Assembly: GCA_035578155.1 (NCBI GenBank)
Contig: JAPWDM010000046.1
Location: 1,468,912-1,532,911 of the forward strand
Source of the DNA: Brachynemurus nebulosus
Taxonomy: Eukaryota; Arthropoda; Insecta; Neuroptera; Myrmeleontidae
Length of the DNA stretch: 64,000 nucleotides
Direction of reading: 5' to 3'
Part shown: one piece after another, positions 12,678-22,189 of the stretch
Position numbering within the stretch: position 1 is the first letter of the stretch
Layout: every line of letters begins with the position of its first letter
Program-made: the position numbers and the translations under genes
Notes under the pieces: model-generated
Seen by the model: only the letters and a program-made list of their open reading frames with translations
The model's database searches: none
Told to the model about the DNA's origin: nothing

Positions 12678-13275
12678 GCAACTGTATATCAGGGGATTTT
12701 TTTTGTATATGTGTCAGCACTTTATAAGATGTTTATTTAATAAAAAAACTCGTGACTTTTATACAGTTTGAGTTTGTTTATTTAAAATTTTTTAGCTGAA
12801 TCAGAATGATGTAATTTCATGATATGTTTGCATCATAGTCAGAGGGGAATTTTATTTAAAAACAAGTCACAACTTGTTAGTTCCAGCAATTAAAAATAAA
12901 TTTGTTTACATTAATATCATCATATATCATTAATATAGCTATATATTTATTTAAGATTTTGATGACTCATACGCGGGGAATTTTTTAATTTGTTTATATA
13001 AGACATGTTTATTTTTAAAAATGTTTATTTAAGATTAGTCAGCAATTCTTTTATTAGGTTTAAAATGTGAAATAAATTTGCGGTTATTTGCGTTGTAAAA
13101 ATTCTGAGTCAGCATTTTTTGTGATTCCCCTCCAGAATTTTTGGAGCAGTCAAAATCGTATAAATTGAGGTCCGCGTGCCACCTCAAATCACTTCTTCAG
13201 CAATCCTCAAGCAGTTAATATTGTTATTATTGCAAGAATTTGTATCAAGATTTTTTTTAAAATTAAAATACAACA
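12678..13275 (+). promoter_or_regulatory. Polymerase gene leader with TATA box and initiator
   Basis: The stretch between the left TIR and the polymerase start is non-coding. TATAAA at 13159-13164 stands 32 bp before the A of an initiator-like TCACTT at 13189-13194, the spacing of arthropod TATA/Inr promoters. That would give a leader of about 85 bases before the ATG at 13276. The start-site call is inference from spacing. Confidence 0.5.
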
Positions 13276-16200
13276 ATGGCTTCATTAAACGACGTGGCAA
13301 CTAGAATGGTGGAAAATGTACGAAACGCGCTATCACTACTGGAAATGGATACCCGGGATGCAGATGAATTGGAAAAATGGATGAAACATACGAATACCAA
13401 TATAAGACTAATCAACAAGGTTATACGTGGAGCGGAAAATTTGGGACAACGAAAACACTTCGAGTCATGTGCGGGAAAAATAAAAGGGTTTCGTATCAGA
13501 ATGAAGGCGCTACAAAAACATGGTAAGTTTTACTTTTCAAATATAAATTTTATAATTTTCTAATGATTTTTTATAATTTTGATATGTTGATTGTTTCAGG
13601 CGCTGGTATGAATCGAAACCAACGGAAACAGTCGGACCGAATCAAATGGGCGGACGTTGAATCAGCATTTGCGAGCCGGATACGAACGGGAGTGGTTACC
13701 GCACATACAACCAAAGGACTTTTTAGAAGACGCCAGGTCAATGTTCACCCGACGAATAAAAAATATACTGAAACAACACCTAACGATTAAAGTAAATACA
13801 ACGTTTTGCGGGTTATTCGTTAAAACTGATGGTGATGAGGATAAATACGACATGAAACACTTCAATATGCCGAATATCATAATAGATCGTGGAACAGACC
13901 TCAAACAATGCTTCGTGGAACACGTACAGGAACCAATTCTAAGAAAATTAAGCGAATTTGCTGAGTCGGGGAGCGGGTGGGAATTGTCCTCCATAATTAA
14001 CCTAGCCGTGAACATCAACAACTATACGCCATTCCGTGAATCAAGCTACATCGAATTACCACAGGAAATAAAACGAAAACAAGCATGTCTCAACGTTAAA
14101 AACTTCAACGATGACGCCTGTTTCGCGTGGGCAGTGGTATATACATTCTATCCTGCATATCGAAATCCTCAAAGAACATCAGTGTACCCACACTACTCAA
14201 CGGTGCTAAACTTAGACGGGATACAATTTCCAATGACAATTCAGCAAGTGAGCAAATTCGAGAAACAGAACCCAGCTATATCAGTTAACGTGTTTGTTCT
14301 AAAAAAAACAAAATGGACATTTTGAAACCGTACCTGCTGCGCTAACGAGAGAAAAGAAACAACATCACATAAATCTACTAATGATCCAGAACGAGGATGA
14401 GGACAACGAACAGGACAACGATCAAGATTTACGCTGTTACGCCATTACATCTGTGATCGATGCCTGAATTACTTTCGTACAGAAGATAAACTGATTAAAC
14501 ATACAGAAAACTGCGTGAACATGAACAACTGTAAGGTGATAATGCCAGAAGGGAAAAGCAAATACATATCGTTCAAGAACTACAGCAACAAAAAACGTGT
14601 TCCATTTATAAGTTATGCCGACGTGGAATCATTCCTACAACCTGTGACGGATAACGGAAATCAGAAGAATACAACAACGTACCAACAACATCGTGCATAC
14701 AGTATCGGTTACTACTTTCACTGCTCCTACAACAATCAACTAAGCTACTATCGAGCATACCGTGGACCAAATTGCGAGAAATGGTTCGCGGAAGAACTGG
14801 CAACGTTACGTGAAAACATCTACGAGCTAACACCAGAAGAACAACAACAACCTAAACAACGAAGTACCGGGTGCCCCATTTGCGAGAAACCATTCAAACC
14901 TGAGAATATTGTTGTTCGGGATCATAACCACTTCACCGGCGACTACAACGGACCTGCGCACAAGGGATGCAACTTGAATTATATTTCCATATGATTCCTG
15001 TTGTATTCCACAATTTGAGTGGTTATGATGCACATTTCGTGATCAAGGATATTGCAACAGCATTCGAGGGACATGTCGACTTTCTACCAATCAACAAGGA
15101 ACGATACATAGCATTAACTAAACATGTTACCGGCAGCAACATTACATTCAGATTCATCGACTCTTTCCGATTTATGGCATCAAGCTTGGATAGATTATCT
15201 TCATACCTCAACGAGTTCAACATAGTTAAATCGGAATTTCCGAATACCGACTACAAACTACTTACGCGCAAAGGTGTTTTTCCGTACGACTACATATCAG
15301 GCTGGGATAAATTAGAAGAAACATGTTTACTATCACGGGAGAAATTCTACAATCAACTCAACGACAACGATATCACCGTAGACGACTACACACACGCACA
15401 AAAATTTTGGGATACATTCAACATACAGACGCTTGGAGAATATTCAGCTTTATATATGAAAACGGACATACTACTACTCGCGGATGGTTTTGAGAATTTC
15501 CGAAATACGTGCATGCGCACACACGGATTGGATCCTGCTCATTACTACACGCGGCCGGGACTTACGTGGGATGCAGCCTTAAAATATACAAAAGTGGAGT
15601 TAGAACTGATATCCGATGTGGATCGATTATTATTCATTGAACGTGATATTCGAGGCGGATTGAGCCAGTGTAGTAACCGATACGCGACAGCAAACAATAA
15701 ATATATGAACACCTACGATCCAGACGAGGAATCAAAATATCTGATGTCCTATGACGTGAACAATTTATATGGCTGGGCAATGTCACAATACTTACCAACG
15801 GGAAATTTCAAATGGATGGAAAATACCGAGATAGATGTTCGAGAAATAAGCGACGAGTCACCTACAGGATACATACTTGAAGTGGATTTGGAATACCCGA
15901 GAGAGCTACACGATAAACACAACGATTTACCATTATGTCCAAAGAGAATGTGTGCACCCGGTACAAAAGAGGAAATTTTACTGGCAACGCTATACAACAA
16001 ACAGAAATACGTGATACACTATCGGAACCTGAAATAATGTCTACAACACGGGATGAAATTACTAAAGATTCATAGAGTGCTACAATTCGATCAATCACCT
16101 TGGCTCAAATCCTACATAGATTTAAACACGGCTTTGCGACAAACGGCGGGAAACGAATTCGAGAAGAATTTCTACAAACTACTAAACAACGCGGTCTTCG

Positions 16201-16961
16201 GGAAAACGATGGAAAATGTGCGGAAACACTCGATTGTGAAACTGTTAACGAAACGGTATGAACGATATTGTGCGGAAGTTATGATAGCAAAACTGAATTT
16301 CCACAGCTGCACCATATTTGACGAGAATCTCATCGCGGTTGAGCTACGAAAAACGGAAGTGATTATGAACAAGTCAATATACGTCGGGCAAGCAATTTTG
16401 GATATTTCGAAAACATGTGTTTACAGCTTCCATTATAACTACATATAGCCAACGTTCGGAAACAACAGCAAATTACTCTACACAGATACGGATTCGCTCA
16501 TTTACGAGATAAAGTGCGCAAATGTTTACGAGATAATGAAACGTGATATTCAATACTTTGATACGTCGGATTAAAACGCAAATAATCAATACAACATGCC
16601 TAGACTAAATAAGAAAATACCCGGGTTAATGAAGGACGAGCTAAATGGACGAGTTTTCACAAAGTTTGTGGGCTTAAGGTAAGAAATGTATAGTTGTCAA
16701 GTGGACGGTGAGGATCACACGAAGAAAGCGAAAGGTGTAAAGAGCTCTGTGGTTAAGAAAATGATAACTTTCAACGATTACGTGGACTGTCTAAAATACA
16801 ATAAGATCATAAACCGGCAACAAAACCTGATACAATCGAGGAAACATAACGTTTATAGTGTGACACAGAACAAGGTGGCGCTCATCCCGTACGATACGAA
16901 ACGACATATTGTGGAGGGGGAAACGGATACTTTAGCATGGGGACATTACTCATTAAATTAG
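13276..16961 (+). pseudogene. Protein-primed-type family B DNA polymerase, spliced, broken
   Basis: Exon 1 (13276-13522, about 82 codons, helical) joins across a GTAAGT...TTTCAG intron to 13600. The reading frame changes several times between about 13700 and 14990, and after 14967 one frame carries stops at 16035, 16446, 16572 and 16680. Recognisable parts, in order: a C-x2-C...H-x3-C finger near 14452-14514; ExoI YADVES near 14613; an HNH/endonuclease-VII-like Cys block (CPICEKPF, then RDHNHFTGDY) at about 14870-14970; ExoII HNLSGYDAH near 15012; ExoIII YMKTD near 15454; polymerase motif A DVNNLYGWAM near 15755; motif [11 protein letters not shown] near 16176; motif C YTDTDSL near 16481. The catalytic Asp residues are still present, but the gene cannot be translated whole. 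It would replicate the element's DNA. It is a decayed copy. Confidence 0.88.
13523..13599 (+). other. Intron in the polymerase gene
   Basis: The 77 bp segment begins GTAAGT and ends in a T-rich tract with TTTCAG. Splicing keeps a frame (codon GGC across the junction) and joins the helical N-terminal exon to an exon starting AGMNRN. Short spliced introns are unusual for a viral polymerase gene but common in endogenised arthropod copies. Confidence 0.7.
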
Positions 16962-16974
16962 TACACAAGTGGAA

Positions 16975-17196
16975 ATGGCATCGTCATCATCATCGTCGGC
17001 TTACTGGAAACGGTTACAGATATTTTCAAGTCAACTGGATAAACTACGTAAACGGATTGATACCTACGAAAAAACAATTGATGCTCTTGTAAAAATGCAA
17101 AATTTGAAATTGTCTGGACCGGAATCAATGGACTGGGATAAAATGGATATTTCAATTGGTGAATTTTTCGAAGGTGAACCAATGCTGCTGAACTAA
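16975..17196 (+). CDS. Small coiled-coil protein of the element
   Basis: The frame begins 14 bases after the polymerase end. I take the ATG at 16975 rather than the upstream GTG. The 73-residue product opens with a Ser run, then YWKRLQIFSSQLDKLRKRI and following residues with heptad-like spacing (residues ~10-40), and ends in an acidic segment. It is too short and featureless to assign. The same frame continues open past its TAA into a Cys-rich relic, so it could be the N-terminal part of one longer broken gene. Its tight spacing behind the polymerase suggests a related job, which is inference. Confidence 0.5.
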   Translation: MASSSSSSAYWKRLQIFSSQLDKLRKRIDTYEKTIDALVKMQNLKLSGPESMDWDKMDISIGEFFEGEPMLLN

Positions 17197-17511
17197 ATAA
17201 CTTTGAAAACATTCCTTCAAATCTACAAGTGGATCAGTTTGAATGTGCTGAAAAGTTATGGTGCGAAAATCATACAACGCGGCTGGATTTGGTTACCAGC
17301 CCATTATCGAGCCATGTTTCAAGAATGTGAACCATGTTTTGAACATTATAATCGACCATAGCAACAAGATCATATTGATGGACCGCCTGGTTTGAAAATA
17401 CGCTGTGAAATGTGCAAGAATGGTGTGAAAATGAAGGAAAACTTTCAACCGCCCGTTGGTGAACCACTGACATTTTCAACATGTCAGTGGTATTTCTCAT
17501 CATATTTCTGA
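17197..17511 (+). pseudogene. Cys-rich relic downstream of the coiled-coil gene
   Basis: In the same frame as the preceding gene, about 100 codons read with one internal TAG (17359) up to a TGA at 17509. The translation has an amphipathic start, then ECEPC, CEMC and a later single Cys, with a Pro-rich PPVGEP segment. No ATG opens it until about 17314. The Cys spacing suggests a metal-binding fold, but I recognise no family. The LINE insertion begins about 120 bp further on. Confidence 0.5.
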
Positions 17512-17640
17512 CTCATCCTTATTTGTATACAAAAGTCAGAAATTTCGATAAGTTATTATACTTAACAAAACAACTATTGAAATATGATATTTGGGTGCAA
17601 CATCTGTATGCATATATGATACCTGAATATGCACAACAAA

Positions 17641-17671
17641 TTTTTCTTTTTTTTTTTTTTTTTTTTTTTTT
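17641..17671 (-). other. LINE poly(A) tail
   Basis: A T run on the plus strand, interrupted once by C at 17646, lies about 170 bases beyond the reverse transcriptase stop. It marks the LINE's 3' end. The short Phe-rich or Lys-rich frames reading through it are not genes. Confidence 0.8.
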
Positions 17672-17838
17672 ATTTCCATAGATACATAAAGTACATAGGA
17701 TCGTCAATAAATAAATGCTTAAATATAATAGTTAGATAAGATGCAAGTCTAATATTGACAAACAATTTACTATATAAAAACTAAAAACATCCATGTATAA
17801 ATTTTGAATTTTCTGAATATTATACAATTATTCAATCG

Positions 17839-20115
17839 TCACATGTTATTGTAGGGACAGAGTTCTATGAAATGCTTTTTTAATTGTAGTTTAAAATTAT
17901 TAAAATTTTGAATTTTTTTTAAGTTATTAGGAAGTTTATTATAATATAAAGATCCTGCAATAACTGGGCTTTTTTTGTATTGTTCTGTTCTAAAATAATC
18001 AATATTTAAATCGGAACAATGTCGGGTTTCATGTTGATGAATTGCGTCTCTCAACGTGAAGTTCTTGTAATTTCTCTTAACATACAATAATAGTTCCATG
18101 TTATAGATCGCGTAAAATGTTAGTATTTTATGATTTATAAAATATTCCTTACAAGACTGTTGATAGTTTAAGCCAAATATTATCCGTATTATTCTTTTCT
18201 GTAAGATAAATATACGTGAACATTCTGCAGAATGTCCCCATAAAGTAACACAGTATTGCATCGAGCTATATGCAAATGCGTAGTATACTGCTAATAAGGT
18301 ATCGATATCATGGTTACGCTTCTTAATATGATAGTATGTCTGACATAGTTTTTTGCATACAGCATTAATTTGTAACTGCCATCGTAAATTTTCGTCAACT
18401 ATTGTTCCTAAAAATTTCATATTATCGACTTTCGTAATTTTATGTTTAAGCCTTGTCAGGTGCAATTCATCAACTTGTTTATTATTGAACAACATGTATG
18501 TAGTTTCGGTCATGTTTACTATTAGGTGATTGTTTTTACACCAGTCATTAAACTGGTCAATAACTGTATTGGCCTGATGGAACAAATCTTCCACATTATG
18601 AGAAGATAATACAGCAGTGGTATCATCTGCATATAATATTACTTTTCCATTTGAAATTCGCTGTGGTAGGTCGTTAATGTAAATTGAAAACAGGACAGGT
18701 CCTAAATTAGACCCTTGAGGAACTCCGATATTTAGATATTTTACTTCTGACCGAGATTCACAGACCTCGGTAAATATTTTTCTACGATCTAGGTAGGACC
18801 GAAACCAATTGCTAGCCAAGCCTCTCACCCCAATACTGCTCAGTTTACTCAATAAAAACTCATGATTGACACTGTCAAAAGCAGATGTTAGATCAAAAAA
18901 TAAAGCTAATACGTACTTCCTGGAATCAATTTGTTGTAAAATATACTGTAAGAGTTCAATACTTGCACTATTAACTGAATGATTGGGCCTAAAGCCATGT
19001 TGAGAAGAAGTTAGTATCTGCTCCTGTTCCAAAAAATCAATAAGTCTAGTGTACATAAGTTTTTCTAATATTTTAGAAAATTGAGAGATTAAAGATATTG
19101 GACGATAATTTTCAATATTTTGTCTGTCTCCTTTTTTGAAAATAGGTATTATTTTCGTTAATTTAAATTCCTCAGTAAATTTCCCTAGTTCAAAAGATTG
19201 ATTAAATAGATAGCACAATAAATTTGATAAGTCATTAATTATAAATTTAATTAATTTCATAGAAATTTCGTCACTGTCAGAAGATGTTTTATTATTTAGT
19301 TGTGACACAACAGTAATAATCTCATGAGGTGTCACTGGCTTTACAAACATAGATTTCAACCTGCCATTTTCTATTTCTATATTATCATTAAGATTTTGAT
19401 AATTTTTATGTAGTTTAATATTCACGGAGGTTGCAAAAAATTCACAGAAAAGCTCTGATATTTCTGAATGTTCGTAACAGACCGAACTGTCGGGTCTACT
19501 TAAAGAAAAATCACAAATGTTACCTGTATTTCTACCCAAAGACTTATTGATTGAGTTCCACTGTTGCCTTGTACGATTTTTACTATTTGATATGGTTTGC
19601 TTTAAGAACTGAGATTTTGTATGCCTAACTTTTTCTCTAAACTGATATTTTTTATGTTTATAAAGGACTTTCAACTCACTGTTATCAGAAATTGTTGTTA
19701 GGTCGTAAAGATCTCTCATATTTTCACCTTCAATTCTAATTTCATTTGTTAACCACATGTTGCTGTTAGTTTTGTTGATATTTATCTTAATTTTTGGAAG
19801 AGAGACGTCTCGACAGTAAGTAATAATACTAAAGAATTCACTTATAGCCATGTCAAAATCATCCGCATTGTAAACATAACCAAAATCACAATTATTTAAT
19901 GTATATAAAAATAACTTCATATTTTCATCGGATAGCAAACGACGATATATAAGATTAGTAGTGTCCTCTTGTTTTGCAGTGTCGAAATTTAGCTGAAGCA
20001 ATTGCCGTTTGTCATGATCAGATAAACATGTTGATAAGTTATTGATTAGGTAACTGTCATAATTATTGCAATTGTTAATTATCATGTAATCAATAGAGCT
20101 ACCACCGCTGTGCAT
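17839..20115 (-). CDS. LINE ORF2: endonuclease C-terminus and reverse transcriptase
   Basis: The 758-codon frame begins in the C-terminal part of an APE-type endonuclease (SSIDYMIIN, then the catalytic SDHD near residue 32). The reverse transcriptase domain follows at about residues 255-540: NYRPISL, QHGFRPNHS, motif A FFDLTSAFDSV, GVPQGSNLGPVLF, and the catalytic LYADDTTAV. The rest is a helical thumb/C-terminal region with C..C..H-like residues near the end. The enzyme copies the LINE RNA at a nicked target. The reverse transcriptase frame is intact for a full domain, implying a fairly young insertion. The endonuclease is truncated (see next entry). Confidence 0.9.
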   Translation of the reverse strand: MHSGGSSIDYMIINNCNNYDSYLINNLSTCLSDHDKRQLLQLNFDTAKQEDTTNLIYRRLLSDENMKLFLYTLNNCDFGYVYNADDFDMAISEFFSIITYCRDVSLPKIKININKTNSNMWLTNEIRIEGENMRDLYDLTTISDNSELKVLYKHKKYQFREKVRHTKSQFLKQTISNSKNRTRQQWNSINKSLGRNTGNICDFSLSRPDSSVCYEHSEISELFCEFFATSVNIKLHKNYQNLNDNIEIENGRLKSMFVKPVTPHEIITVVSQLNNKTSSDSDEISMKLIKFIINDLSNLLCYLFNQSFELGKFTEEFKLTKIIPIFKKGDRQNIENYRPISLISQFSKILEKLMYTRLIDFLEQEQILTSSQHGFRPNHSVNSASIELLQYILQQIDSRKYVLALFFDLTSAFDSVNHEFLLSKLSSIGVRGLASNWFRSYLDRRKIFTEVCESRSEVKYLNIGVPQGSNLGPVLFSIYINDLPQRISNGKVILYADDTTAVLSSHNVEDLFHQANTVIDQFNDWCKNNHLIVNMTETTYMLFNNKQVDELHLTRLKHKITKVDNMKFLGTIVDENLRWQLQINAVCKKLCQTYYHIKKRNHDIDTLLAVYYAFAYSSMQYCVTLWGHSAECSRIFILQKRIIRIIFGLNYQQSCKEYFINHKILTFYAIYNMELLLYVKRNYKNFTLRDAIHQHETRHCSDLNIDYFRTEQYKKSPVIAGSLYYNKLPNNLKKIQNFNNFKLQLKKHFIELCPYNNM

Positions 20116-20546
20116 TCAAAAGAAAATTCCACATTGATATGAGATAAATCATATTCATAAACATGAGATTTATAAGTATTTTTCACGTAAATTGCTACAC
20201 CACCATGAGTTTTTATACTTCGACAGAAAGCAGAACATATAAAATAATCTTGAAGAGAGCAGCTTTGTAAAGATTCTGAACTTTGCCAATGTTCACTTAA
20301 ACACAATACATCGATGTCGAAATCATTTAAAATAAATTCAACTTGTTCGATTTTATTAAATATGCACTGAATGTTTTGATGTAAAACTTTTAACACGACA
20401 TTCGTTAATTTTTCATTATCACTGGTTTCTAAATGTTTAATTTCTGGTAAAACTTCCCAGTTTCGGAAAAAAATATCTAGAAACAGTAACCCCCACTGGC
20501 CAAAATTCTTCATTGTAAAGTTGTTCTTGTAAACTAAAATCAGCAC
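20082..20546 (-). pseudogene. LINE ORF2 N-terminus: partial APE endonuclease
   Basis: The frame contains HQNIQCIFNKIEQVEFIL and DVLCLSEHW, the N-terminal Asn and catalytic Glu blocks of APE endonucleases, then GGVAIYVKN. It runs out in the overlap with the downstream frame at about 20105. The expected middle of the domain (the loop with the Y-x-P and GDFN blocks, roughly 100 residues) is missing, so an internal deletion joined the two parts out of frame. This copy cannot make a complete endonuclease. Confidence 0.8.
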
Positions 20547-21345
20547 CTATTCTAAAACATGCGTTTTTTCCTCTGGATGCCAATCTTTTGCAGTCAAAGT
20601 CAATTCCTGGACATTTTTCCTGGAGATGTGATAATACGTCTTCTTCAGACGTCTCTGGCACAAGTCTTCCCAAAAATATCCACATTTTTTTCTCGACCCC
20701 CTTTAGATTCCCATCTTCATTGGACTTACCGGTTAGCAACTCACGTCGTCTTCTTCGATTCTGTACTACTTTGAATCCATCATTATTTTCCTCGAATTGT
20801 ACTGTCTTCTTTTCCATGGTGATAGAAGTCATGCTGTTACTTTGTTCTGTCGATGATGTTTCTCCTGATTGTTCATCTTTTCCTAAATTATTTAACTTTT
20901 TATTGATATTTTTCGATTTGTGTACCTTCTGATCGATTGATTTCGGTTCATTGTTACATTCACTTGTATCACTATCTAACACATTTATAGATGGTTTTGG
21001 GGTTTGCAACGTAGAAATTTTTTCTTTTAATAAATCAATATGTTCTTGTAACAAGTTATTTTTGCTACGGAGCTCAACTATTAATTCATTTTTGTAATGA
21101 TTAGCTTCAGCATACGCACTGTCACTTTTATTGTTAACCTCAATTTCTGTTGTAGGAACAGCGTCATGAAATTCTTCGGAATTCGAAGTCGTCAAGCCAT
21201 TACTTGCAAACGAATTATATAGATTATTTAAAACCGTATAATTAGAGACTTCCGTAGGTACTCTTTTATTAATTATAATATCAATAATATCACTTTTTCG
21301 AAGTTTATTTAGCTCACTGATAAGATTGCTAGCTAACGTCGCCAT
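20437..21345 (-). CDS. LINE ORF1 RNA-binding protein
   Basis: 302 codons. The N-terminal 60 residues are polar, residues ~80-110 form a coiled coil (NELIVELRSKNNLLQEHIDL), and a low-complexity Ser/Lys/Asn linker follows. The C-terminal domain (KMWIFLGRLVPETSEEDVL, then CKRLASRGKNACFRI and FWPVGVTVSRYFFP) is the RRM-like/PTS-associated domain found in Jockey/CR1-type ORF1 proteins. It should coat LINE RNA. The last residues probably run past a small frame change into the ORF2 overlap. The start ATG lies about 40 bases from the presumed 5' end. Confidence 0.8.
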   Translation of the reverse strand: MATLASNLISELNKLRKSDIIDIIINKRVPTEVSNYTVLNNLYNSFASNGLTTSNSEEFHDAVPTTEIEVNNKSDSAYAEANHYKNELIVELRSKNNLLQEHIDLLKEKISTLQTPKPSINVLDSDTSECNNEPKSIDQKVHKSKNINKKLNNLGKDEQSGETSSTEQSNSMTSITMEKKTVQFEENNDGFKVVQNRRRRRELLTGKSNEDGNLKGVEKKMWIFLGRLVPETSEEDVLSHLQEKCPGIDFDCKRLASRGKNACFRIGADFSLQEQLYNEEFWPVGVTVSRYFFPKLGSFTRN

Positions 21346-21618
21346 AGTGATATGAATAGAGTGAATTTGTCAAGTATGGGATCAGTTACCTGAAAACATG
21401 AAACAATTACGTTCGGGTGTTATTGAATATATGAACAAATCATACAATTGTTAATATTTATTTATTGAAAAAATATTTCATATATATTGATTGTAAAAAT
21501 ATTTCATATACATGCATTTATTGTGAAAATATTTTGTATTCATACTTATATTTTAAAAAATAAAGAACAATAAGTATTTACATATACGTGTTATTTATTT
21601 GAAAAAACCCTTTTTATC

Positions 21619-22095
21619 TTACAGGGTTAAAAAATATAAAAATAAAATATACATATATAAAAATAAAATATATAATTGCTTACTTTCATTACACCAACTA
21701 TCTTTCTCGTTTTCAGATTGACGACGGTTTTCTCCTCTTTTCAAAGAGTTAAATTTGGTTTGAGTGACTTCAGTTGCAGCAGCTACCCTTTTTTGATCAA
21801 ACGGATTCAAGATTGCTTCACAGTAATCAATATCATGCTGTAGTTTAGATGTATTTTCATCAATCTTTTTTGCTTTAACACTATAAGCATCATCATTATC
21901 ATCAAATCTAGATACAGAGACATCATTAGGTGTTTTATTATTAGCATCATATGGTATGAATTTGCTTGATGAGTTATCATTCTTTCCAATCGTACCATCA
22001 TTAATATTGCTTAACGAATTATGTTGAGTATTTAAGTGTCTAGAAAGATTGGACTTTCGCGTGAATGTTTTACCACAAAAATCACAATTATACAT
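21619..22095 (-). CDS. C2H2 zinc-finger protein of the polymerase-B element
   Basis: The frame opens with a perfect single C2H2 finger (C-x2-C-x12-H-x4-H, MYNCDFCGKTF at the start). A polar, Asn/Asp-rich spacer follows, then a segment with SKLQHDIDYCEAILNPFDQK and VAAATEVTQTKFNSLKRGE. The last ~20 residues are low-complexity. A good GTAAGC donor at 21687 suggests the real first exon ends at about 21688 and the intron runs toward the LINE, where TTTTCAG (about 21391-21397) is a possible acceptor. The downstream exon would then be displaced or destroyed by the LINE. It may be a DNA-binding regulator of the element. Its promoter faces the AP-1 array. Confidence 0.65.
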   Translation of the reverse strand: MYNCDFCGKTFTRKSNLSRHLNTQHNSLSNINDGTIGKNDNSSSKFIPYDANNKTPNDVSVSRFDDNDDAYSVKAKKIDENTSKLQHDIDYCEAILNPFDQKRVAAATEVTQTKFNSLKRGENRRQSENEKDSWCNESKQLYILFLYMYILFLYFLTL

Positions 22096-22154
22096 CGTCC
22101 AGCAGGAGGTTCGCTAGTGAATGAATAACTTTTCAAAGATTTATTGCTTCTCTA

Positions 22155-22162
22155 CTTATATA
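22155..22162 (-). promoter_or_regulatory. TATA box of the zinc-finger gene
   Basis: TATATAAG on the minus strand is 60 bases upstream of the ATG at 22095. An initiator-like TTCATTC lies about 40 bp downstream of it. It sits at the edge of the AP-1-site array. Confidence 0.4.
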
Positions 22163-22189
22163 TATTTAGCTCATTTGCTTCAACGAGCA

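Larger units (their letters stand above)
17628..21386 (-). mobile_element. Jockey/CR1-like LINE inserted in the polymerase-B element
   Basis: It carries ORF1, a partial endonuclease, reverse transcriptase, a 3' UTR and a poly(A) tail (plus-strand T run at 17646-17671), all on the minus strand. TACCTGAA occurs at 17620-17627 and 21387-21394, a possible 8 bp target duplication. About 13 bases lie between it and the tail, so the exact ends are uncertain. It separates the polymerase side from the zinc-finger side of the host element. Confidence 0.85.

Noticed and set aside
13662..14021. 119-residue minus-strand frame under the polymerase
   Set aside because: Shadow of the polymerase reading frames, with no recognisable domain; the plus-strand motifs explain the openness.
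17481..17707. Phe-rich and Lys-rich frames on both strands
   Set aside because: They read through the LINE poly(A) tail.
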